Below are positions 23,019-30,501 of a stretch of 38,518 nt of DNA, piece after piece. Within the stretch, counting starts at the first letter, position 1; the number at the start of each line of letters is the position of its first letter. Made by a program: the position numbers and the translations under genes. The stretch covers positions 1 through 38,518 of the forward strand of contig JAEDFM010000021.1 in assembly GCA_016292805.1 (NCBI GenBank), in the 5' to 3' direction. This DNA comes from Treponema sp. (lineage in GTDB: Bacteria > Spirochaetota > Spirochaetia > Treponematales > Treponemataceae). The notes below the pieces were generated by a model. It was not told where the DNA came from, ran no database searches, and saw only the letters and a program-made list of their open reading frames with translations.

Positions 23019-24860
23019 TTACAGTTTTTTACTAACATTTTTAGTATTAGTTTTTTTAGCCTTTGCCTTTGCTTTAGGTGGAAGTTTTTTATTTGGATCT
23101 CCGCCATTAGCAATTTCAGCTTTTTTCTGTTCCATCATTTTGTTGATAATTATCTGCTGAATCATCTGGAAAATGTTACTTACTGTCCAATAAAGCAACA
23201 ATCCTGAAGGAGCATTGTAGAAAAGGAAGAAGAACATTAATGGCATACCGTAAGTCATGAATTTCATTGAAACTGAATTCTGACCCTGAGCAGCACCACC
23301 GTACTGTGTTATCTTTCCGTACAACAACTGAGTTGCAACATAAATGATTGGTAAAATTCTTAAGTTATTTGCAGTAAATGAACTGATTAAGAAAATATCT
23401 TTTTCCCATTCAAAAACTGAATCACCTACAGAAAGATCTGGAATCCAGCCAGGAATAAACATAGATCCGCGGAATTCAAAGTAGTTATTGAAAAGGTTAT
23501 ACATTGCTAATAAAACCAGGAACTGGAAAATCATTGGAAGACATCCACTAGCTGGATTATAACCTGCTTCCTGATAAACCTTAGATAATTCCTGCTGCTG
23601 CTTCTGCTGGTCATTTGCATATTTAGCCTGAATAGCCTGAATCTTTGGCTGAAGCTGCTGCATCTTCAATGTACTTAAAGACTGTTTTTTTGAAAGTGGG
23701 AACATTACTAATTTAAGAAGAATTGTAAGAATGATGATACATACACCCCAGTTCTTAATAAACTTGTGCATGAATTCAAGACAAACCTTAAGAATGGCTT
23801 CAAGCCAGCTTAACATCTGATTTGACTGAAGACAGTTAGAAACTTTCTTTCCACCAATTCCCCATCCGTTTGTTTCTGCAACATTGTAGCGTTTAAGTTC
23901 TTTATCGTTGCGTGGACCAAAATACATATAATATGTATCGCTTACATCTGAACCAGTAAATGCTTTACGAGTAAGTAATGCCTGAGCATTAGCATAATCA
24001 TTCTGTTCAATTACTGTTGTATAGTAAGCAGATCCCATTGTTTCTGATGCAGAAGGAATTACAAGTTCAACAAAGTATTTACCTGCAATACCAGCCCAAA
24101 GATAATCTTTATCAAAACTCTTAAGACCCTGATTCTGACCAAGAATAATTTTCTTATATTTAGAACCGTTAAAAGTTACAAACTGACGATTTTCATATCT
24201 GTCGCGTTTTGCATTGAAATGTGGTCCAATCTGTGGAGCAGTTCTAATTGTATAAGCTACACCATTGTTGTTCATACCAGTTCCATCATCAGAATGAATC
24301 AAAACTTCCAACTTAAATACATATTCATCATCTTTAAAAGAATAGCGTTTACCTACGATATATTTTTTACCGTCTACCATAACTGGTTTTGTAAACATAA
24401 CTTCTTTTTTAGCTTCATCGTAATTTACATTGAATGTTTCATTGATGATTTTTGTTTCGGCTGGTCCAAATGCAATAGCACAAGTTCTATTATTTTCACT
24501 TACGCTATCAGAAATCTGGATACCTTCTTTTGTAGCAGTATCGATATGTTTAACTAATTTATAGCTAATAATATCTCCACCTTTGTTTGTTAATTTAATT
24601 TCTGCAAGATTTGTGTTGATTGTGATTACTTCTTCAGGAATTACTTCTAATGAAGTTTCTTCAACTGTTTCTGATTTTCCAATAAGTTCAGACACTTCTG
24701 GAAGTTCTGTTGTTGCTTCTGCTGTTTCTGGATTTACAGTTTCTTCAATAACAGGAGTTGCATCTGTAATTTTACCTTTAAAGAATATAGGCTGAAGAAC
24801 AAATGCAGCAATAATGACCAATGTTGAAAGTGCAATGGCCCATAGGGTGTTTTTATCCAT
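23019..24860 (-). CDS. yidC: membrane protein insertase YidC
   Basis: Inserts and folds inner-membrane proteins, alone or with SecYEG. The 613 residues show the Gram-negative-type plan: an N-terminal helix (8-27), a large periplasmic domain (about 35-345, with an acidic Thr/Glu-rich start), then the conserved five-helix core from about 360 (GVCIIILTILLKLVMFPLS), QQQQELSKVYQEAGYNPASG near 425 and YNAPSGLLLYWTVSNIFQMI near 556. It ends with a Lys-rich tail able to contact ribosomes. AGGAG precedes the ATG. It follows yidD by 13 bp in the rpmH-rnpA-yidD-yidC-jag cluster. Confidence 0.97.
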   Translation of the reverse strand: MDKNTLWAIALSTLVIIAAFVLQPIFFKGKITDATPVIEETVNPETAEATTELPEVSELIGKSETVEETSLEVIPEEVITINTNLAEIKLTNKGGDIISYKLVKHIDTATKEGIQISDSVSENNRTCAIAFGPAETKIINETFNVNYDEAKKEVMFTKPVMVDGKKYIVGKRYSFKDDEYVFKLEVLIHSDDGTGMNNNGVAYTIRTAPQIGPHFNAKRDRYENRQFVTFNGSKYKKIILGQNQGLKSFDKDYLWAGIAGKYFVELVIPSASETMGSAYYTTVIEQNDYANAQALLTRKAFTGSDVSDTYYMYFGPRNDKELKRYNVAETNGWGIGGKKVSNCLQSNQMLSWLEAILKVCLEFMHKFIKNWGVCIIILTILLKLVMFPLSKKQSLSTLKMQQLQPKIQAIQAKYANDQQKQQQELSKVYQEAGYNPASGCLPMIFQFLVLLAMYNLFNNYFEFRGSMFIPGWIPDLSVGDSVFEWEKDIFLISSFTANNLRILPIIYVATQLLYGKITQYGGAAQGQNSVSMKFMTYGMPLMFFFLFYNAPSGLLLYWTVSNIFQMIQQIIINKMMEQKKAEIANGGDPNKKLPPKAKAKAKKTNTKNVSKKL

Positions 24861-24873
24861 AGGTTTCTCCTAG

Positions 24874-25107
24874 TTAAGGCACAGGATCATACCCGCCTTT
24901 ATGAAATGGGTTGCATTTTAAAATTCGTTTAATTGCCAGATAAAGCCCCTTACCTGGTCCGTATTTTTGAATAGCCTCCATTGCATAATGGGAACATGAC
25001 GGCGTAAACCTGCAGCATGGTCCATGCAAAGGAGAAATACAAATTTGATAAAATCGAATTAACAAACAGAAAAACTTAGTTAAAAATGCTTTTAACCATT
25101 TAATCAT
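24874..25107 (-). CDS. yidD: membrane protein insertion efficiency factor YidD
   Basis: Small membrane-associated protein that assists YidC-dependent insertion. The 77 residues carry the family core: FYQICISPLHGPCCRFTPSC (20-39), SHYAMEAIQKYG near 40 and ILKCNPFHKGGYDPVP at the end, including the three conserved cysteines CCRF-TPSC. Its start ATGATTAA overlaps the rnpA stop by 8 bp, so translation is coupled. Confidence 0.97.
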   Translation of the reverse strand: MIKWLKAFLTKFFCLLIRFYQICISPLHGPCCRFTPSCSHYAMEAIQKYGPGKGLYLAIKRILKCNPFHKGGYDPVP

Positions 25108-25468
25108 TTTTCTTAATTAATCCTGCCTTTTCACACAATAAACGAATTTGATCACATCGCGAGTGGAACGAATCATTTCCGGGATATATTAAAAACAACA
25201 TATCGTAACCGGTGTTCAGATGTGATTTAAATAAACGATAGACTTCTCGGCTGTATCTTTTTGATAAGTTCCTTTCGACCGCGTTACCGTAGCCACGAAT
25301 CAAAGGAAAACCAACTCGGTTCATATCCAGGTTATTCTCAAGGTAAAACAGCTTGGCGCCTGGTATACTTATCTTCTTTCCGCTTTTAAACAGCTTTTTA
25401 AAATCAGCGGGATTCTTTATGCGCTCTTCGCGTTTAAAAAATCCCGTTTCTATTAAGTCTGTTTCCAT
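25100..25468 (-). CDS. rnpA: ribonuclease P protein component
   Basis: Protein subunit of RNase P, which matures tRNA 5' ends together with the catalytic RNA (not in this window). The 122 residues show an FKREERIKNPADFKKLFKSG N-terminus (11-30) and the RNP signature GNAVERNLSKRYSREVYRL near 61-79 (family pattern RN..KR..RE). Length is normal. It begins 12 bp after the rpmH stop, the standard rpmH-rnpA pairing. Confidence 0.96.
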   Translation of the reverse strand: METDLIETGFFKREERIKNPADFKKLFKSGKKISIPGAKLFYLENNLDMNRVGFPLIRGYGNAVERNLSKRYSREVYRLFKSHLNTGYDMLFLIYPGNDSFHSRCDQIRLLCEKAGLIKKND

Positions 25469-25480
25469 CCCTGTAAATTA

Positions 25481-25636
25481 TTAGTACTTGTTCTTTTCGT
25501 CAGCTACTGATAATTTAGTGCGGCCCTTAGCACGGCGACGAGCTAAAATTTTGCGTCCACCTTTTGTTGCCATACGAGCTCTGAAACCAAATTTTCTATT
25601 GCGTTTTACTTTACTTGGTTGATATGTTCTTTTCAT
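25481..25636 (-). CDS. rpmH: large ribosomal subunit protein bL34
   Basis: A 51-residue basic protein, beginning MKRTYQPSKVKRNRKFGFRA, followed by RMATKGGRKILARRRAKGR and ending VADEKNKY. This is the complete bL34 family pattern; the C-terminus is slightly extended and charged. AAGGAG lies nine nt before the ATG. It lies downstream of dciA on the same strand, with a 74-bp AT-rich gap that probably carries its promoter, and leads the rnpA-yidD-yidC cluster. Confidence 0.98.
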   Translation of the reverse strand: MKRTYQPSKVKRNRKFGFRARMATKGGRKILARRRAKGRTKLSVADEKNKY

Positions 25637-25710
25637 AGAAAGGACTCCTTATATATTTTTAAAAAAAATTTCCTATAATTAAATAAAAATAGTACTAAAA
25701 TATAACATTA

Positions 25711-26265
25711 TTATTTAGAATTGGTCAACATACTGTTTTTTAGTCTTTCAAATCGTTCAAGCATTTCAGGAGGAAGTCCTTCTGAAGTTTTTTCTTCATT
25801 TTTTTGAACCAATTTTTTATTTTCCAGCTGAGCAAGTTCTTTTTCCTGCTTTTCTATTTTAGCATCGAGTTCACTACGGGCTTTTTTTACCTGATTTTCA
25901 TAAGTATCGCTTAAATTGGCAGAACTGCCGGCAACTCTAAAAGCAAGTCCTTTAATCTGCAAATCCGGTAAAGCCCATTTAAGCCCCTGCAAAATAAATT
26001 TCTGATTAAATTTTAAATATTGAATCCAGCCAGAATGATTAGCCTCTACAAGAAGCACACCGTTTTTCAAATCTACAACATGAGAATTGGCTGCAAGTTT
26101 TTCTCCAAGAGTAATATTTTCTTCTCCAGGAATTTCATCATTTTTTTTACCGATTTTTGAAACAACAGATCTCCATACATTAGGAAGTTCATTTCCGGTA
26201 GAACCTGTAATCATATTAATCAATCCGCTTAAATCGCCGGCAGTAAAAATTCTATCGCTAGTCAT
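25711..26265 (-). CDS. dciA: DciA-like (DUF721) replicative helicase loader
   Basis: DciA is the ancestral loader of DnaB helicase at the origin in bacteria without DnaC or DnaI. From the ATG at 26265 (GGAGGAG upstream) it has 184 residues; the frame extends 22 codons further into recF, which is less likely. The DUF721 domain spans about 1-110: LSGLINMITG, ELPNVWRSVVSKIG, GEKLAANSHVVDLKNGVLLVEANHSGWIQYLKFNQ. A charged coiled-coil tail follows (QVKKARSELDAKIEKQEKEL). Its start overlaps the recF stop, and the recF-dciA order is common in spirochaetes and actinobacteria. Confidence 0.9.
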   Translation of the reverse strand: MTSDRIFTAGDLSGLINMITGSTGNELPNVWRSVVSKIGKKNDEIPGEENITLGEKLAANSHVVDLKNGVLLVEANHSGWIQYLKFNQKFILQGLKWALPDLQIKGLAFRVAGSSANLSDTYENQVKKARSELDAKIEKQEKELAQLENKKLVQKNEEKTSEGLPPEMLERFERLKNSMLTNSK

Positions 26266-27352
26266 ACCATTCTCCTCCCTTAATTTTATAAACCCTTGTG
26301 GAATCACGCATGTATCTTTCGTAAGGTTCACCTGGTAAAAAAGTACAGAACAACTGTTCGTATTCAGGAAGCATTGCTGTTAATTTTGCGCGCTTATCAG
26401 GATCAAGCTCAAGTAGAACATCGTCCATTAAAAGAACAGGCTTAAGACCGGTGGCGCGGGCTAAATATACAGCTTGAGCTACACGCAGCAAAAGTGAAAC
26501 AAGTCGGCACTGCCCAGTAGAAGCTGTCTGTATAAAATAATTTCTGTCCTTAACAAAATTAATTTTATCGCGGTGAGGTCCACTTAATGTAGTTTCCATT
26601 TTTTTATCAGTTTCCCTATGATTAGTCAGATAGTTTAGAATATCCTGCGAAGCAGGACAAAAATTTTCTGAATTTTTATTAGCTTCTTTCCATGAAGGAT
26701 CATAATAAATATACAGTCCACTAATACCAGTTATGTCTTCAAAAATTTTTCCAAAAATTTCGTTGAACTGAAAAATTGCTTTTTTACGTTTTTCCTGAAC
26801 TATCAAACCGTAAGCTGCCAGCTGTCCATCATAAACATCCAGCATTTCATAATCATGATTTTTTAAAATTAAATTTCTGCTTTTTAAAACTTTTTTATAA
26901 TTTCTTAAATCATCAATGTAAGAAGAATCGTACATCGTTAAAGACTGATCAATAAAAAATCTGCGGCACTCAGGTTCGCCAGTTGCAAAACGCAGATCAT
27001 CATGACAGAACAAAATACATGGAATTGTGTTAATCAATTCTTTTCTGTCATGAATTCTTTTTCCATTTTTTTCAATTCGTTTTTTATTGTTTTCTAAAAT
27101 TACAGAAACCTTTTGTGTATCATTTCCAAAACGATACATTGAATTCAAACTGAAATCTTTTTCTCCAGCTTTTATAATTTGAGAATCAACATGTGTTCTG
27201 AAACTAATTCCGTATGCAGAATAATAAAGAGATTCAAGTATGTTACTTTTTCCCTGTCCATTTTCTCCAACAAAATAAACTTCTTTACTTGAAAGATCTA
27301 TGGAATCATTTTTGAGATTACGGAAATTATAAAATGTCTGATACAAGAACAT
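26258..27352 (-). CDS. recF: DNA recombination/repair protein RecF
   Basis: SMC-like ATPase that helps load RecA at gaps and stalled forks. The 364 residues show Walker A FVGENGQGKSNILE at 28-41, the signature region ASTGQCRLVSLLLRVAQAV near 279 and Walker B PVLLMDDVLLELDPDKR near 308. Length is normal. No Shine-Dalgarno is visible before the ATG. It lies 95 bp after dnaN, a gap that contains a strong hairpin, so its expression may depend on partial readthrough. Confidence 0.96.
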   Translation of the reverse strand: MFLYQTFYNFRNLKNDSIDLSSKEVYFVGENGQGKSNILESLYYSAYGISFRTHVDSQIIKAGEKDFSLNSMYRFGNDTQKVSVILENNKKRIEKNGKRIHDRKELINTIPCILFCHDDLRFATGEPECRRFFIDQSLTMYDSSYIDDLRNYKKVLKSRNLILKNHDYEMLDVYDGQLAAYGLIVQEKRKKAIFQFNEIFGKIFEDITGISGLYIYYDPSWKEANKNSENFCPASQDILNYLTNHRETDKKMETTLSGPHRDKINFVKDRNYFIQTASTGQCRLVSLLLRVAQAVYLARATGLKPVLLMDDVLLELDPDKRAKLTAMLPEYEQLFCTFLPGEPYERYMRDSTRVYKIKGGEWYD

Positions 27353-27382
27353 ATAATTTAATTATAAAAAATAGAAACTAAA

Positions 27383-27416
27383 ATGGCGTTAACTACCACT
27401 CGTTAGTTAACGCCAT
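27383..27416 (-). terminator. strong hairpin between dnaN and recF
   Basis: ATGGCGTTAACTA (27383-27395) and TAGTTAACGCCAT (27404-27416) form a perfect 13-bp stem with an 8-nt loop. On the minus strand it is followed by TTTTAG, a weak U-tract, which suggests attenuation more than full termination. The top of the stem resembles the ACTAAC/GTTAGT palindromes nearby. Confidence 0.6.
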
Positions 27417-27431
27417 CCTTTTATATTTAAA

Positions 27432-27447
27432 ACTAACAATCGTTAGT
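27432..27447. repeat. ACTAAC-AATC-GTTAGT palindrome
   Basis: A perfect 6-bp-arm palindrome immediately beyond the dnaN stop. It is one of five with the same arms and different 4-nt centres in the 27-38.5 kb part of the window. No T-run follows. Confidence 0.8.
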
Positions 27448-28575
27448 CTAGTAATTCATTGGCATAATTACATGAATGTAATCACCAGCAGGTTCACCGC
27501 GAACAATTACAGCCTTTGTAATATTAGCTTCTTCATTACCCTGAGCATCATTAATATTAAAATCAAAAACTACATTTTCAGAATCAATAACTTTTAATGG
27601 TTCAGTTACATAAGTAAAATTCAAAGCCATTGAAATATCCTGTCCATCATAGCGACATGGAATTTCTTCATCTGCAGTACCAATATCTGATTCAGGAGAA
27701 ATAAGTTTAAGAACACCAGAAGAAATTTTAAAAATAATTCTTGAAACTTTTTTATCAACCATGATTGTTGTTCTTTTAAGAGCTGCATCAAGATCAGCTT
27801 TATTTACCATGATAGACATTGTTAAGTTTTCTGGAATTACTTTCTGATAATTAGGGAACTGACCTTCAATAAGATTTGAAGAGAATTCAACACTACCAAA
27901 TTTTACAAAGATAGATTTATCAATAACACCAATACTTACATTTCCTTCTTCTGGAGCATTCTTTAGAATTGATCCCAAAATTTTTGTAGGAATAATTGCA
28001 GGCTGGAAATCTGGTACATTGAATCCTGATTTATTTACACAAGAAAGACGACGTCCATCTGTAGCAACCATAGTTAATGTGTCGCCATTTTTTACAAAAT
28101 AAACACCAGTCATAAAGTATCTGTTTCTATCATCTGATACAGCAAAAATAGTCTGCTTAATCATTTCTTTAAAATCTTTAGATGGAAGTTCAAAGAATGG
28201 TACATTTTCAGAAGAACCCATTTCTGGGAATTTATCAGAAGTCTGACTCTTAAGCTGGAACTTAACTTTCTTAGTTGTAGGTTTAATTGTAACTGTAATA
28301 TCTTCCTGGATAAATTCTATATCTCCAGAAGGTAAAGAAGAAAGGATACTCATAAACTTATCACAGAAAATTGTAGTGCGTCCTTCTTCCAAAATATCTA
28401 CAGGTATTGTTGTTGTAAATTTTACAGCTGAATCTGTAGCTTTAATTGTTAATGCATTGTTTTCTGCAATTACAAGAATATTAGAAAGAATTGATACAGG
28501 ACTTTTGTTTGTAATAACTTCCTGTGCAATTGAAATTTCCTTAATCATTGCATCTCTGTCGAATGTGAATTTCAT
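27448..28575 (-). CDS. dnaN: DNA polymerase III beta sliding clamp
   Basis: Ring-shaped processivity clamp of the replicative polymerase. The 375 residues match the family's three-domain length. Recognisable stretches are MKFTFDRDAMIKEISIAQEV at the N-terminus, VATDGRRLSCV near 176, NLIEGQFPNYQKVIP near 236 and a C-terminus GDYIHVIMPMNY, close to the usual YLIMPMRL ending. AAGGAG precedes the ATG. It is downstream of dnaA across a 225-bp gap with DnaA boxes and ends against an ACTAAC/GTTAGT palindrome. Confidence 0.98.
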   Translation of the reverse strand: MKFTFDRDAMIKEISIAQEVITNKSPVSILSNILVIAENNALTIKATDSAVKFTTTIPVDILEEGRTTIFCDKFMSILSSLPSGDIEFIQEDITVTIKPTTKKVKFQLKSQTSDKFPEMGSSENVPFFELPSKDFKEMIKQTIFAVSDDRNRYFMTGVYFVKNGDTLTMVATDGRRLSCVNKSGFNVPDFQPAIIPTKILGSILKNAPEEGNVSIGVIDKSIFVKFGSVEFSSNLIEGQFPNYQKVIPENLTMSIMVNKADLDAALKRTTIMVDKKVSRIIFKISSGVLKLISPESDIGTADEEIPCRYDGQDISMALNFTYVTEPLKVIDSENVVFDFNINDAQGNEEANITKAVIVRGEPAGDYIHVIMPMNY

Positions 28576-28656
28576 GTTTATACTCCTTTTCCCAGTTTTT
28601 ATTTATTAATAAATTTGTTTAAATTTAGTAATAGTAATAATAAGTAATGTTGATAA

Positions 28657-28778
28657 TGTGGATAACATACTTAATTCCATATAATACAAGAATTTAGTTA
28701 AGTATATATCTAGTAAATAAATATACACAATGTATCCACATTTCCACAGTTTACTTTAATGAATGTAATTTATCCACA
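28657..28778. other. DnaA-box cluster in the dnaA-dnaN gap (possible origin)
   Basis: Perfect 9-mer boxes TTATCCACA occur at 28770-28778 and, on the minus strand, 28657-28665. A variant GTATCCACA is at 28732-28740 and a weaker TTTCCACAG at 28741-28749. The surrounding 28576-28800 is extremely AT-rich, as expected for an unwinding element. This gap is a classical position for oriC and for DnaA autoregulation. Confidence 0.7.
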
Positions 28779-28800
28779 AGAAATCAACAACTTATAAACA

Positions 28801-30207
28801 TTATTTTTTATAGTCTTTGATTTCTCTGATTAACAGCTGAATCTTAGATTCAAAAGAAGAATCTACTTTAATTTGTTCTTCAACATTTTCGCAGGCGTTC
28901 ATAACAGTAGTATGATCACGGCCACCAAATTCATTTCCTAGTTCTGTAAAAGAAATTTCTGTAAGTGTTCTGGAAATGTACATTGCAATATGTCTTGGAG
29001 TTACAAATTTTTTATCACGCTTTTTACCCTTAATATCTGAAATTGAAATCTGATAGTTATCAGCAACAACCTTCTGAATAACATCAAGAGAAATATTTTC
29101 AGTTCCAGTTCCAATTAAATCTTTTAAATGTGATTTTACATTTTCAAGAGTAATTTTCTGACCCATTAATTCTTCAAGACCAATAACTTTATTTAATGCA
29201 GCTTCAAGGTCACGAACATTTGTTTCAATATTTTTTGCAATAAAATCAATGATTTCTGAATCAAGATGTTTATTATAAAGTTCAGTTTTTTTCTGAAGAA
29301 TTGCTACACGAGTTTCATAATCAGGAACAGTCAAATCAATTGAAAGACCTTTAGAAAGACGACTTACAAGACGGTCGGCCATATTTTTAATTTCTCTGAT
29401 TGGACGGTCACATGTAAAAACCATCTGTGCTTTTTTCTGAGAAAGAGCATCAAAGGTATGGAATAATTCTTCTTGAATACCAGTTTTATTCTGTAAAAAG
29501 TGAATATCATCCAAAAGAAGAACATCAAGATTTCTATATTTGTTTTTAAATTCGTTTGGCTTTTTAGAACTTAAAGAGCTTGTAAAATCATTTGTAAAAT
29601 CTTCTGCAGATAAATATCCGATTTTTAAATCTTCTTCGTTATTCTGATGAATATAATTTCCTATGGCCTGCATAAGATGGGTTTTACCTAATCCAGATCC
29701 GCCATAAAAAAGTACAGGGTTATATTTTTTTCCAGGATTTTTAGCAACAGCCAATGCAGCATTATAAGCATAATTACTGTTATCACCAGGAACAAATGAA
29801 TCAAATGTAAAATCTTCACTTAATTGTGGATGTTGTTTTTTTGATGGCTTTTTTACAACTGGAGTTTCAACTTCTTTTGCAGCAGGAGTTTTTTCAGATT
29901 CTTTTTCATGTGAAACTAATGTTGCAGAAGCAGTAGATTCAGCTTTAATAATACATTCAATTTTTAAATTATTAAGACCAGTAACTTCTCTAAGTTTATT
30001 TTCAATAACAGTTAAAGAACCTTTAGAAGTAACCTGATTTTTCATAAAAGGAGAAGCTACAGATACAGTAACTGTATCAATTGTGTCTTCAACATAATTT
30101 ACATTAAAGTTAAAAACAAATTCATTTTCGCGATTTTCATTGATATATTGAGTATGCAGTTCTTCCATTGCATACTCAAAGGCTTCTTCATACATTTTTT
30201 CAGACAT
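28801..30207 (-). CDS. dnaA: chromosomal replication initiator DnaA
   Basis: AAA+ initiator that binds DnaA boxes and opens the origin. The 468 residues contain an N-terminal domain (1-90), a variable linker with Glu and Lys (90-130), AAA+ domain III starting FTFDSFVPGDNSNYAYNAA near 132, with Walker A GGSGLGKTHL near 168 and Walker B LLLDDIHFLQN near 229, and domain IV with the DnaA signature FGGRDHTTVMNACENV near 430. The start is taken as MSEKMYEEAF; the Shine-Dalgarno is poor and M5 is an alternative. It is transcribed away from gyrB, and the 294-bp gap between them holds a palindrome and repeat copy 2. Confidence 0.98.
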   Translation of the reverse strand: MSEKMYEEAFEYAMEELHTQYINENRENEFVFNFNVNYVEDTIDTVTVSVASPFMKNQVTSKGSLTVIENKLREVTGLNNLKIECIIKAESTASATLVSHEKESEKTPAAKEVETPVVKKPSKKQHPQLSEDFTFDSFVPGDNSNYAYNAALAVAKNPGKKYNPVLFYGGSGLGKTHLMQAIGNYIHQNNEEDLKIGYLSAEDFTNDFTSSLSSKKPNEFKNKYRNLDVLLLDDIHFLQNKTGIQEELFHTFDALSQKKAQMVFTCDRPIREIKNMADRLVSRLSKGLSIDLTVPDYETRVAILQKKTELYNKHLDSEIIDFIAKNIETNVRDLEAALNKVIGLEELMGQKITLENVKSHLKDLIGTGTENISLDVIQKVVADNYQISISDIKGKKRDKKFVTPRHIAMYISRTLTEISFTELGNEFGGRDHTTVMNACENVEEQIKVDSSFESKIQLLIREIKDYKK

Positions 30208-30264
30208 ATTTATATTATTCTCAACTTCAGGACTTTCTTCAAGATATATTCTAAAATCTACATA

Positions 30265-30284
30265 TAACTAACACTTGTTAGTTA
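30265..30284. repeat. TAACTAAC-ACTT-GTTAGTTA palindrome
   Basis: An 8-bp-arm palindrome upstream of dnaA in the divergent dnaA-gyrB gap. It is the only member of the ACTAAC/GTTAGT set that lies in a promoter region, so an operator role is possible. Confidence 0.8.
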
Positions 30285-30334
30285 CAGCATTCATTGAATT
30301 TTACGTTTTTTTCGATTAAAATAAAATGTTCTCT

Positions 30335-30478
30335 AATTTTGTAAACCGCAAGTTGTTTCAACAACTGAGGATTTACAAAACGTTCGCGCAAGCGAACACT
30401 TAAATAAACAGAGTTTTTGCAAAAAAACTCGGGACTTAAAATAGATGGCGCTATTTTAGCCATCTATTTTAAACGTTC
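30335..30478 (+). repeat. four-hairpin interspersed repeat, copy 2
   Basis: This has the same four-hairpin order as copy 1. Hairpin (i) has a perfect outer stem TTTTGTAAA/TTTACAAAA and inner AGTTGT-TTCA-ACAACT. Hairpin (ii) is GTTCGC-GCAA-GCGAAC at 30382-30397, (iii) is the GAGTTTTT/AAAAAACTC arm pair, and (iv) is AAAATAGATGGC/GCCATCTATTTT with loop GCTATTTTA. It ends AAACGTTC, 23 bp before the gyrB start. If the gyrB promoter lies upstream (an AT-rich TAAAAT is at about 30320), the whole element is in the gyrB leader. Confidence 0.88.
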
Positions 30479-30501
30479 ATAATTTAAAATAGAGGGAAAA
30501 A

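Noticed and set aside
30278..30463. 61-codon minus-strand frame between dnaA and gyrB
   Set aside because: Almost entirely repeat copy 2; its RERFVNPQLLK part is the same accidental peptide as upstream of the YdcF gene.
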